Shown piece by piece: positions 49,110 to 60,400 of a DNA stretch of 64,000 nucleotides; within the stretch, counting starts at the first letter, position 1; each line of letters starts with the position of its first letter. The position numbers and the translations under genes are program-made. The notes under the pieces are model-generated. The model ran no database searches. It was given only the letters and a program-made list of their open reading frames with translations, and was not told the DNA's origin. The stretch is from Latrodectus hesperus (lineage: Eukaryota > Arthropoda > Arachnida > Araneae > Theridiidae). Where the stretch lies: assembly GCA_037975125.1 (NCBI GenBank), contig CM075851.1, positions 128,214,349 through 128,278,348 on the forward strand, written 5' to 3'.

Positions 49110-49673
49110 GTATGTATTTCACAATTGAAAAAGAGAATGAATTATATAAATATTAATTATTTAAAGAAATTTAGAAACAAAAAATGATTTATAAAAGCAT
49201 ATTTATAATGATTTAAAATTATTGAAATGCATTAAATTAATCTGACTTGTGTTAATCCTTGGTAAGTATCATTTTACAAAAATTATACAGGGTGATTATA
49301 AAAAAAAACTTTGCCAACATCTGCACTTCTAGCGTCCATTCTATTTAACCGATCAAGATGATACTTCAAATATAGTTCTTTTGAGATATGCGCTCGAGAT
49401 TCTGTGAATGGCAACACAGTGGCCCTCGCGGTTACAGTTATAGTGATAGAAACTCGAAATTTTCGAATGGCAACGCCTACTTTTTACCATCGCAAAATGT
49501 TCAGCACATGCGAAAACTTTAAATAGCGTTGAAACGGTACCGATATGTCCGAAAACCGACGTGTTATACACATACAAACAGTTCTTCAAGGCGCACGGAG
49601 GAATAATGCATACGACAGAGACAAGACACTGCTCAATGATGAAAACACATAGAGAAAAAAATCTTTATTAATT

Positions 49674-51060
49674 TCAAACATTTTCCACATGAGTGCCATC
49701 ACAGGCAATTACGCATTGCATGCGGGAGACGGTGGACAATGTCGCTGCACACAACATGGCACGAGGGATGTTTCCAATCTCACGCCGTATAGAATCCTTT
49801 AAGTCCGAAAATGTTTGAGGATTGCACAGATAAACTTTGGATTTGAGATAGCCCCAAAACCAGAAAACCATAGGCGTCAGATCTGGGGATCGCGCAGGCC
49901 ACGGAAAAGGATAATAGCGTGAGATGATACGATCACCAAAATGCTGATCCAGGAGCCTTTTAACTGACCTCGCTATATGTGGAGGTGCGCCATCTTGCAT
50001 CCAAACAATGTCATTGAGTGCATTCAGCCGACGCAACTCCGGTAAGACATAATTTTTCAGCATGGCTGCATACCGAGGGCCCGTTACAGAACATGTTGCA
50101 GGGCCAGTCGGGGTCGTTTCCTCAAAGAAGAACGGGCCCAGAACAAATGTAGCTGTAATGCCGCACCACACAGTCACTTTGGCGTCAAATAATGGTACTG
50201 GCGCCACAGCATGAGGATTCGTCTCTCCCCAGTGCACACAATTCTTTGTGTTAATGCTGCCATTTAAGGTGAAATGCGCCTCGTCCGTCCATAGTATGCG
50301 AAGTGGCCAGTCGTTATCCGCATCATATCGTAACAAAAATGCATTTGCGAAGTCCAGACGTTGTTGTGGGTCACCCGGCTCCAACATCTGGACGCGCTGG
50401 AAGCCGATAGGGAAACATGTGAAGTACCGAGCGCAAGAGCTTGCGGACCGTTGAGTTCGGAATATCCAACACGCGCGCTATGCCTCTTGCGGTTTCTGTG
50501 TGTCCTGCAGTCACTGTATGGTGCACTTCCATGACAACATCCTCAGAAACAGTGGGCCGTCCGGAGCGCTGTTTGTCACAGGTGCAGCCTGTATCTTCGA
50601 ATTTCCGCACTAAATCACGCAGAGCTTGCAGAGTACATGGGCCACGTCGTTGTCGATGATTGCGGCGATACACACGTGAAAAAAAATATTATATATCAAA
50701 CTAAAAAACTAAATAGATCCGGTGAAGGCACTGCATAAGTATACTAAATAAATACGCAATTGAAAACGTAACAAATATTTAATAGCAGATAAAAATAACA
50801 AATACTTTTGGCCGATTACATCGACCCGAGCTGAGAAACATAGTTCTCCTACAAAAGCAAGCAAAAACAAAAGTGCGACTAAAAACTATATAACAAATAC
50901 AAAATACAAGTTGCAAAGAACGCCCTCTAGCGTTCAGGCAGTACCTAGTGGGTTGCTGCGGATTGATATTTTCCACAACACGCAAGGCTTCCGCAGCGTT
51001 CATCCCATTTTGGTAATAGAGTTTGATCAATTCACCGCGAACTTTCCTAGGAAGACTCAT
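49674..51060 (-). pseudogene. Mariner-like (DD41D) transposase, broken in three ways
   Basis: The protein starts MSLPRKVRGELIKLYYQ at 51060. After ALRV it is interrupted by a solo LTR (50677-50977) and resumes as YRRNHRQRRGPCTLQALRDL, a helix-turn-helix DNA-binding region. A frameshift near 50400 precedes QQRLDFANAF. The catalytic domain shows WTDEAHF near 50290 and WMQDGAPPH near 49990. Counting 41 residues from that second Asp reaches Val in SPDLTPMVFWFWGYLK, where the family has Asp, so the third catalytic residue is also lost. The tail ends near 49674. Confidence 0.85.
50677..50977 (-). mobile_element. Solo LTR inside mariner transposase
   Basis: A 301 bp insert with TG...CA ends and a perfect 5 bp target duplication ACACG (50672-50676 and 50978-50982). 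In minus orientation it starts TGTGGAAAATATC and includes GCTAGAGGGCG and a TATATAG box. Removing it together with one ACACG restores the transposase reading ALRVYRRNH. These are the marks of LTR-LTR recombination that removed the internal part of a retrotransposon. It is not the same family as the gypsy LTR at 12012. Confidence 0.85.
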
Positions 51061-52303
51061 ATCGTCGGCATGTGCGAGTTCCCGAATGACGACTTCGCAT
51101 ACCCGCTTGGTATTTTATAGGTTTCCTACGCTGAATATCTGGCGACCGGCGTTCTGTGATTGGTTTCTTGACTCTGTCACATGCAAATTTATTGCGTGCG
51201 CCCAAATCGTGTTTTATTGGCTGGTTTTCAGAACTCTTTTTTGTGTTTGCAGAACACGTCCGTTTTTAGACATATCGGTACCGTTTCAACGCTATTTAGG
51301 GTTATCGCATGTGCTGAACATTTTGCGATGGTAAAAAGTAGACGTTGCCATTCGAAAATTTCGAGTTTCTGTCACTATAACTGTAACCGCGAGGGCCACT
51401 GTGTTGCCATTCACAGAATCTCGAGCGCATATCTCAAAATAACTATATTTGAAATATCATCTTGATCGGTTAAATAGAATGGACGCTAGAAGTGCAGATG
51501 TTGGCAAAGTTTTTTTATAATCACCCTGTATATTATTATATACAGAAAATTTATTGATGTACTACTCCATCTTATAATAGATTTTTTTTCATTGCTTACG
51601 TTTTTTTCTTTTTTTTAAACTTTAAATTTTTGAGAGGAAAATTCATTTTATGTAATTATATTAATTTACAAAATTTTTTCTATATTCATAAATTATTATT
51701 TTGAATCTACTAAAATTGTTCAGTTCCTCATGAATCACATAGATAAAATTAGGGATGATCTTTTATTGACCAAGATAGGATAAATTTTAGGTTTGATTAT
51801 TACCATCTCGTTATTTGAAATCTTAAAGGGAAAACACTAAAAAATAGTTGTAAGAAAAAATAATATGGGATAGCAGTACATTTTTGTTTATTATTACATA
51901 ATAGTATATCTAAAATGTATTTACAATTAATAAACCTTCATTTTATTATTAATACAATGAATTCGTAATTTTTAAAAGTCAATATGGTTATTTCTTTTTA
52001 TTTATGACGGTCGATTTTATGGGCATATATCTGTATATACAGCGTTATGAAAATGAAGTTGTTCCATTTGTTCACAGTAGAAATATACTTACTGCATTGT
52101 AGATACCTCTCAATACTTCATCCTTAATGCATACTTACTATAAAAATGCTAAAAATCTGGTAAACTTTTGCCGAAGAATAATTTAAATTTACGTTAAAAC
52201 ATACACTTTTGATAAGTTATTTATTTTATATACTTATATAAACAAATTATATAAAAATATTAGAGTAAAAATATAAATTTTTTAGACAATTTTCTAATTA
52301 ATA

Positions 52304-53696
52304 CACTACTGGCTATTAAAATTGCTACACCAAGAAGGAATACAAATAACAGAACGATATTTATTGGACACATACATTATAGTGGAAAGAACAAGTGATT
52401 AGATTTAAATTAAAATAGGATGTATAGATCTTGAGAAATCATTACCCAGAGCAGCCACCTCTGGCAGCAATAACAACATTTATCCGCCTAGGCATGGAGT
52501 CAAACAGAGATTGTATGGCATGTACGGGGATCTCAGTCCATGCAGCTTCAATAATATGCCACAGTTCATCGACAGTAGTGGATGGTGAGTGATGGCGTGC
52601 CAATCACTCGACAACCATTGACCACACGTTCTCAATTGGTGACAGATCAGGAGAACGTGCTGGCCAGGGTAACAGTCGAACCTGTTCTGTATCAAGGAAG
52701 TTCAGAACAGTACGGGCAACATGCGGTCGTGCATTATCACGTTGAAACAAAGCATTAAGAAGGCCTCGAAGATAGGGCAGAGCCACGGGCTTTAACACAT
52801 CGGAAATGTAACGGTTGCTGTTCAGAGTACCGGTAATGCGAACAAGAGGTGATCGAGACGTGTATCCAATGGCACCCCATACCATCACTCCAGCAGATGG
52901 GCCAGTATGGGATGTCCAATGCAAGTTGGCAATGCGCGTTCTCCACGATGCCTCCAAACACGGATGCGGCCATCATAGTCCTGTATACAGAACCAAGATT
53001 CATCTGTAAAGATGACGTGATGCCATTCTCGCCTGATCACACCATTGAAGGCGCTGCTGTCTGTGACGCAGCGTTAATGGTAGCCGAAGCCATGGTCACC
53101 GTGCAGACAACCCATGCTGCTGCAAACGTCGTCGAACTGTTCGAGCAGAAACTTGTTGCCTTGCAAATGACTTCATTTCTCGACTCAGGGTTCGTGACGT
53201 GACTGTACGATCCCTTGTGACCATGCGGATAAGATGTCTTTCTTCTCTGCTGTTAGTGATGGGGGGTCGCTGAGATCCTGCATGACGTTCCGTATGATTG
53301 TCCTGAACCCATCGATTCCATATTCTGCTAACAGTCATGGGGTCTCGACCGACGGGAGCAGCAATATTGCTCTACGATAAACCGCAATCCCGATAGGCTA
53401 TAATCTTTCCTCGATCAAAGTCAGACACGTGCTGATAGGCATTTCTTCTTCTTACACGAGGCATTACAACAACTTTCTTTGCCGAAAACAACATTGAAAC
53501 GGAAATTGAGTATGAGAAAACTGCTGTCAAATCTCTGGTTTTATACACATTGTAGATGTCGCTACTGTCGCCTGCTTTGTATGAATGCACTGAAAATCTT
53601 TTCATTTGCATATCAGAGCAAGTTCTACCTGTCATGCAAATTTCACGTGTGTGTTGTGCCACTTTCCTGGTGTAGCAATTTTAATGCCCAGTAGTG
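52304..53696 (-). mobile_element. Complete Tc1-like transposon, unit B
   Basis: A 1393 bp element with ends reading CACTACTGG inward, inverted repeats of about 28 bp (to TTGCTACACC) and flanking TA dinucleotides. It is the unit B counterpart of the element cut off at position 1, in the intron before the terminal MFS exon. Confidence 0.95.
52604..53465 (-). pseudogene. Tc1-like transposase, frameshifted, unit B
   Basis: It begins MPRVRRRNAYQHVSDFDRGK near 53465. There is a stop after DCGLS near 53375, then a helix-turn-helix ending in WNRWV, a shift near 53040, FTDESWF near 53010, a further shift near 52970, then QRDNARPH and SPDLSPIENVW in the frame that ends near 52604. The last two catalytic residues have DD34E spacing. 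The unit A copy lacks the stop after GLS, so that mutation arose after the copies separated. Confidence 0.88.
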
Positions 53697-53698
53697 TA

Positions 53699-54668
53699 TA
53701 AAGATTTTGATAAAAGTTTCTTCGCATGATTGAACACATGAAAAAAAACTTCCTCTGTAGTTAAGACTAATAAGCCATTAAATTTAAATATTTACTTATA
53801 GATATGAAGAAGCTTCCTTAGATTTGATTAAAAATATTAAATTGCAAAATTTTCTTATATTGATTATTTTTTTAAAAAAATCGTGAATTCACATTTGTAT
53901 CTATATTGAAAACAACAGAGGATTCTAAAAGTTAAGCAACAAATAGAAAAGTCTATTTAAAACTGCTAATCCTAATTCAAAAATTTTGAAAGTTTAATAT
54001 GTTGGAATGTTGAATCAAGCGATACATTATACAAAAGAGTAATGGTATTATCGTTCAATTAAAACATGAATCTAAATTAATTGTTTAAAGAGAAATGTTG
54101 CTCAATGAACAATTGCATATTAAGCAATTTCAAGGTAGTGAAGGGGCACGTGTACAAATGAGTTTGAACTGCCATTTATTAGCGGAATTTCCCTATAGAA
54201 ACTTAAGTAGATACATTAAACTTAAAAGCTAACAATGTGGCGATGCAAAAGGCGTAAAAAGGGATCGTTCTATGGAAAGTCAATCGTGAAACCGATTTCT
54301 AATTGTCCACTGAAGGGAGATCTTACATATGTATATAAAATTGTGTGTGCAAAAAAGTTCTTTCAATTTAAAATGTGATTCAAATAAAAAAATCAATTAT
54401 TAAAATATTTATCCAACTACAATTACTCATCGATTATGAATGAGTGAAAAAATCCTAAACTTTAATTTTCGGGATATCTTGTATAATGATTTACATACGT
54501 CACATTAAACTTACTGTTTGGGGTGAAAGATAAAGGCTATAGAAATACGAAAGAATCTTTGTCAAACGAAATTCTAGTATATTTTCTAAAGATTTTTAAA
54601 ACTGGGAAACATTTAGGATCCATCTGGTTTACTTGGATTTCCTGATAGTTTTTTTTCTTTTTAATTAG
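53699..54668. other. Intron sequence before the terminal MFS exon, unit B
   Basis: Counterpart of 873-1845. AT-rich, nothing further recognised. Confidence 0.65.
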
Positions 54669-54986
54669 GCTTTTGTTTGCTTTATTGTTCACTTCTATGA
54701 ACCTTATTTGCAAAAGAAAACACAAGAAATGAAATGGTCTCGTATGAAACAAAACCTAATGCACGGCGAAGAGATGCCATTCGTGAGCAAGATCGCAACC
54801 ATCTACAAAGCCCATGAAAACGGACGAATACCAGCTCACAATGGAGGATTTGGAAGCATCTAAAGCAACCATTGCTGCGTCCCTTTGCAACTCACAGATA
54901 AAAAAGACATGATTACTTCAGAAATCAATCCAAAATTGCAGTGGCTCGAAGATCCAGCACAGGCTAAAAACTTTTGGTTGACATAA
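54669..54986 (+). pseudogene. MFS transporter terminal exon, unit B, premature stop
   Basis: This is the counterpart of 1846-2163, with the same acceptor (AATTAG ending at 54668) and the same length of 318 bp up to the old stop at 54984-54986. A G-to-T change turns GAA into TAA at 54861-54863. Only 64 of the 105 residues remain: the last membrane helix is kept and 41 tail residues are lost. Exon 49016-49109 joins it in phase 0. The shortened transporter could still fold, so loss of function is likely but not proven. Confidence 0.72.
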
Positions 54987-55012
54987 CAAACAGCGAAATA
55001 TTTTTTACATGA

Positions 55013-55018
55013 AATAAA
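55013..55018 (+). promoter_or_regulatory. Polyadenylation signal AATAAA, unit B MFS gene
   Basis: Conserved counterpart of 2190-2195, 27 bases after the ancestral stop codon. Confidence 0.4.
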
Positions 55019-55825
55019 GCAAACTACAAGTTCCATATATCGCGCTCATAAACTTATTCCACTTAGTGTCCTCTTTATATCATTCAGATTTCGATGATTT
55101 AATAAATGTATACACTTGTTTTTATGTGAAAATAAAACTTTTTTTAGTAATTTTTATTTTAAAGATTGAACTATCAAAAATTCAAACTATAACATTTATT
55201 ACCTCAATAAAATTTTATGTTGTTCATCTGCTCGCTTAACACAAGTATTAATTCCATATATTTTCCGTACCATTTTGTATTTATAAATCGGTAGAGTTAA
55301 CAATTTTTGTTTCATATCATTTTTTGTATTTTCATATAACAAACTAAAAATTAAAATATCTCTTAAAATTTTGCTATTGGCATTATTTTTCCACACACAC
55401 AAGAAAACATAATATTCAATAAAATGTCTTCATTTTATTACAAATTATATTTATTTATTTAGCCTTGAAGGAAAATTATAGTTCTTGAAGAAATATAAAA
55501 ACGAAATAAGTAGGAAAGATTTAAAAACAATATTTAAATTGAACACTAAATTTCACTTCAATTCAGTTAATAGAAATGACAATGTAAATATTTTATTTTC
55601 AAATTTATATGCAAAGTTCATGTTTTCCTTAAAAATTAAAAAAAAATATTAGTTGTGACTTCATAAGAAAATAATATGTTCTTATAAGAGAATCATAGTA
55701 AAAGTGCAATTTTACCTCTAATGAATTTAATTATAACACCATTTCTTACTTGATATCTCTGGCATGCTAGTTTGATTCTTATCTCCCTTAAAATAAAGTT
55801 ATTATTAAAGTTCACACATTATTAT

Positions 55826-56204
55826 GTTGTTGTTACTAATGACACTTGGACAAGCCAAGCTCGTTATGCCTTGGCTATGCGAATTTAAGTCAATTGGGAG
55901 CGTCTTTCTTTTAATCAGAGCACCAAAAAGGTGAAAGTACGACTTTAGCTCTTCAAATTCTCCGATAGATGGCAGCACCAAAATATCTATTACCTCAATT
56001 TTGGCATTGATCTGAAGGGGAAGTAAATTGCTCCAGACCATTGCACCCATGGTGACGGCTCAACGAGGGACCACTTTCGATTCCACAGATTTAACGAGCA
56101 CGTACATCGCATGTACTCGGTGGGTCTTTAGCGGCATTGGGAATCGAACCCCACCTTTCCGGATGGAAGGCCGATACCCTGACCACTAGGCTACCACGGC
56201 CCTT
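55826..56204 (-). mobile_element. tRNA-derived SINE, unit B
   Basis: Same element as 3004-3382, with box A and box B intact and the 3'-side duplication ACACATTATTAT at 55814-55825. The other half of that duplication has been lost with the deletion that removed most of the LINE. Confidence 0.85.
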
Positions 56205-56209
56205 ACACA

Positions 56210-57469
56210 AAACCTCCGACTGAGGGGGAAGAGTGAGAACGTGTGTATTGCATGCTTTCACATTTTGCCTACAGTAAAGTGTCCTATTTAACTTAAACGT
56301 TGGAAATCTATACCAAAATAAGCGGAATTTTAACTTTACACGATAGAAAATTCTTAACTATCTATATCCAAAATTACGGATTTTATTAGTGAATTACTGA
56401 ATGAATTTCACTTGGATCCAAAATGGTGGAAAAAGCGACGCTTTGATGGTCCGCCAGATACAGAGTTCCGAGATACAGATACAGAGTTAGCGAGATGGTC
56501 CGCCATAGATTACAGAGCATCAGATCAACAAGAGTCTATTTTTTCTAAACCCAATTGTTTTCTTAATACACTCGGATTAAGAAAAAGTGATATCCATTAG
56601 AAAGACAAATTTTCGTTCTGTCCTCCGCCACCAATCTTGTGTTTGTGACATAATAGAAAGTTGATTAAAATTACCAATAAACCTTGTTTTTATCACAATT
56701 ACCGATGGAATTTTACAAATTGACTGACTTCAACAACAAAATGTCCGGCTAAATTCAAAGGTAAGTGCCCAGATACCTTAATACTCTGCTTTGCATGTTC
56801 ATTCTGCACGTTTTGATGTACGGATTGACTAGATAGGATGATTGGATCGAGAGTTATCGAACTTTTATTAAAAATAAATAATCCATATCTTTTTGGCAAA
56901 ATTCAACAAAAATTTTCCTCATTATTAATTTTCTCTTAATAACTCTCGCTCTAATTGTCCTATCAACTTGGAATAAATTTTAAATTGGAGTGGAATTCCT
57001 AACGATCCAAAATATGTCTATATTATTAATGTACGTGAAATAGTTTAATTTCTATAAATTCTTTAAACTTGTATAAAAATGCTAAATAATCAAATATTTT
57101 ACCGTCTTATATACAATTTTTATTTTTAAATGGCCATAACTTTTTATCTATTAATCAATCCATTCCAATCTTTTGACATTATTCGGAGCAGACCCATGTG
57201 CTTCTAAATATAATTTTATTTTCACAAAATATCAATTAGAAAATTTTTAATTACCCATTTAATGAACCAAAAATTGTATTTTTCCCCCAACGGTTCTTCA
57301 TTTCTCCCCAGTATATGCATTGCAGTAGTGTTTTTTTTTTAAGTCCACTTTTCGCAACTAAGCAAAACCCCCATTTTCATTTCGCTTTTAACCCTTTGGT
57401 CACCAAACTCCCGCGCCTAATTGCATAAATTAATTAAGTTTAATCAATGGTAATCTCGGCTCCAAATTT
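56210..57469 (+). mobile_element. LINE-1 remnant (5' UTR only), unit B
   Basis: Begins after the target duplication CACGGCCCTTACACA (56195-56209) and matches 3388-4609. It breaks off at TCCAAATTT and continues with sequence equal to about 10920 of unit A. Both ORFs, the 3' UTR, the right target duplication and about 35-50 bp of flank are missing, so this is a deletion product of the same insertion. Confidence 0.88.
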
Positions 57470-57479
57470 TTTATATAAA

Positions 57480-60400
57480 AAAAAATTATTTAAATAAAAA
57501 ACAAATGAAATTTCAACATAATTTAATTAAAAAGCAAATGATAATAAAATTAAATAACATTAGTTTACTTCTAAATACAAAAACAATTAAAGCAAAAAGC
57601 AAAAAACCATTTCAAAAGTAAATTTAAAATTTGCGAAAATATTAACTTTTTAATGTAAATTTAAACATAATTATGAATAAAACTGCAAGAAAAAGAGAGT
57701 GCACTATAGCTTCTTTTATTACATTTTTAGTCATATTTACTCTTGATATAATAAAATATTAACAAGATAAAAATATTGAACAAAAAATACAATTGAAGAA
57801 ATATAGATTATGACATAGGTTATTTCCTGAAGGTACGCATGACTTCAGCATTTTATCATTACATCATTAGAGGTAAATTTATTTGTTAGCTTGTCTTAAC
57901 CTACCGAATTAAAGCTTATTTAAGAATGGTCATACGTATTAAGAAGCTTTTACGGATAATTATAAGAAACACACTATTCACCGACAATGAATAATTACAC
58001 AAATAAATGTTTACATTTCCTTTAAAGTGGGAGCATTCGAATTCATTCTCACTTTTTTATTCAGTCACAAAACTAGTGTAATACTTGCCGTTACATTCAT
58101 TATATAAGTAATCAACATTACTGTATTTTAATTTCTGAAATTATCAGCAATTCATATATTAGGTACGATTACATAAGCTTGTGTTTACATTTGTTTTATC
58201 ATGTCCAATCAAATTTACCTTCCACACACATTTTTTCCCTTTAATAACTAATCTTTACAATTTTATTTGCATTTCGAATATTTGACACCATGATATAACA
58301 GAAGATTTTGTGGAAATGTTCGCAATTTTTCGATAGTTTTTTCTTTGGCTGTTCTAAAACTAACATAAATATCGCAATCAAAAAAAGCAGAAATTTGCCC
58401 ATAGTTACAGTTACATATACATAGTGTAGCAAAATTTGCAATGCTTAAAAATTTTAAATATAACATAAGAATATAATATATATAAAAGAACTAAATGATA
58501 AGTTCAGCATTTGTTAAAGTTTTATTTATTAGTTGTAAAATTTTACTGCTTGATGTAAAAATATACATGAATTGATAACATAATGGGTTTAACTGGAACC
58601 ATATTGAATATTGTGATATTCTGTAAAATTATAAAAGAAAAATTTCTTTGCTTAATTTACGCTTTTCGCCTACGTTTTGAGACTCTCATCGACTGAAATT
58701 ATGTTTTGTAGTGATATAATATTTCCAAAAAAATCAAATGCAATTCTATCAATTTTACTTTTAAGCTGCAATTTTCCATTACTTAAGATTTAAATTCAAC
58801 TATTTATGTAGTTTCGATTTCCTTTTGCGCCCCTTATTGACGATTAGTTTGGAAACTTGATAGCCTGGTACTCTATCTAGAAATTTCTGATAATATCCAA
58901 AAATCAGAAAACTTTCTGACTACAAATAAAAAGCTAAAATACCAGTTTGCGTTAATCATTTAAAAAATTTTTTTATTGTAAATGTACTGGCAGTTTCAAA
59001 TTAGTTACTTTGGATTCATGAAAACAAGTGTTTTCCTCAATTTATAACTATAAATAGATGAAAATTATAATTATGTTAATAAATCTGCCTTTACTAATAG
59101 AAATTTTTATAAGCTTTTAATGCTTTATTTTTTTAAAAAATAAAGTATCATCAAAGTCATTTATTATTTTTTAATTTTTGCTATAATTATTTCAATTGTA
59201 AGCTTAAACTCTGTAGAACCATTTCCTAAACATATGCTCTATATAAAAAAAGATTTGGTACTGTACTGTATTGCAAGAATGTTTTCGGTATGCCCTGATA
59301 TTTTGTGTAGTACTTCACTTTATAATTAAATGAACTAGTGACAGATTTTCGAAATTGAGCAATTTCCAAATTATAGAATATGAGATAAATAATAAAATTA
59401 AAACACAAAAGAATCGTCCTACATTCTTTGTTACTCATTACTCCTCTAGCTATGTATTTGGTGTAATGATATATCTTGTAATTGAATTTGTAAACTTTTC
59501 CATGTTTACAGAATTTAATTAAATATTGTATGGCCAGCATAATATTGAAAAAAAAATGAAAAAAAACCTTTATGTTCATATTCAGTAATGATATAATTGA
59601 GGCTATACTTCTTGTTTCACATTTAAATAAAATCAATATTGAGTTTACAATAATATTATATAAAGTTTTATTTTAAAGAAATTATAAAATCACACATATT
59701 ACTTAAATTGGTAACTGAGAAATTATATATTTCATTAGATTATTTTTCGAAGTTTAATAACAATTTTCATGAAAACTAACTATTAAAAGTGTATCTCTTT
59801 AATTCACTGTAAATTCCATTACTAAAAGCCCAAAGTGATTATTATTAGAAAATTCATTTTCCCCACATATCTGAAGTTACCAACTAAATCAACACTCACT
59901 GTATCAATATTTCGTGATGAGATTAGTTTTTATATTTTCTCTCATTTTATTATTAGATAGTTTCAAAAACTGTTAAAAGTTAGTTTCACTTCTGTTGTAT
60001 GAATGGCAAGCAAAGCTATACCAAATCACAGCCATATATCCCATGAAATAGAAATCCTATAAGGATTTTTTTTATTTCACTACTGGAAATTTTCCATTTA
60101 CTGAAAATTTCCCAAGTGATAATTTTCTTATAAATCAATACCTTGCTTTTTGATACATTAACATAAATACTATGAACTATTTACAAATGAACTCCTTGAC
60201 AGTTCTCGTAGGAAACAATCTGTACCAAGCAGTAGATAACTTGTTTTACAGTATATATATAATATTTCAGGGAAAATTACAAATATTAAAATTTGGCATT
60301 TACTTTCAGTTTAAAAACAAAATGTGACAGTAATTGATACTATTTGAAACTCTGAAATGGATTGAAATAACATTCATTTTTTTGTTTATTTCTTGAACAG

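Larger units (their letters stand above)
49288..51528 (-). mobile_element. Mariner-like element with long inverted repeats (DD41D type)
   Basis: Both ends start CAGGGTGATTATAAA and are flanked by TA (49286-49287 and 51529-51530). The inverted repeats run for about 275 bp (49288-49563 and 51250-51528) with few differences. The transposase is on the minus strand. Subtracting a 301 bp solo LTR and its duplicated 5 bp, the element is about 1.94 kb. The spacing of its catalytic residues suggests the rosa/Visitor-type DD41D group. Confidence 0.88.

Noticed and set aside
49353..49589. Similar 78-94 residue frames in both ends of the mariner-like element (also 51181-51465)
   Set aside because: They are mirror images lying within the inverted repeats, so their similarity is explained without coding.
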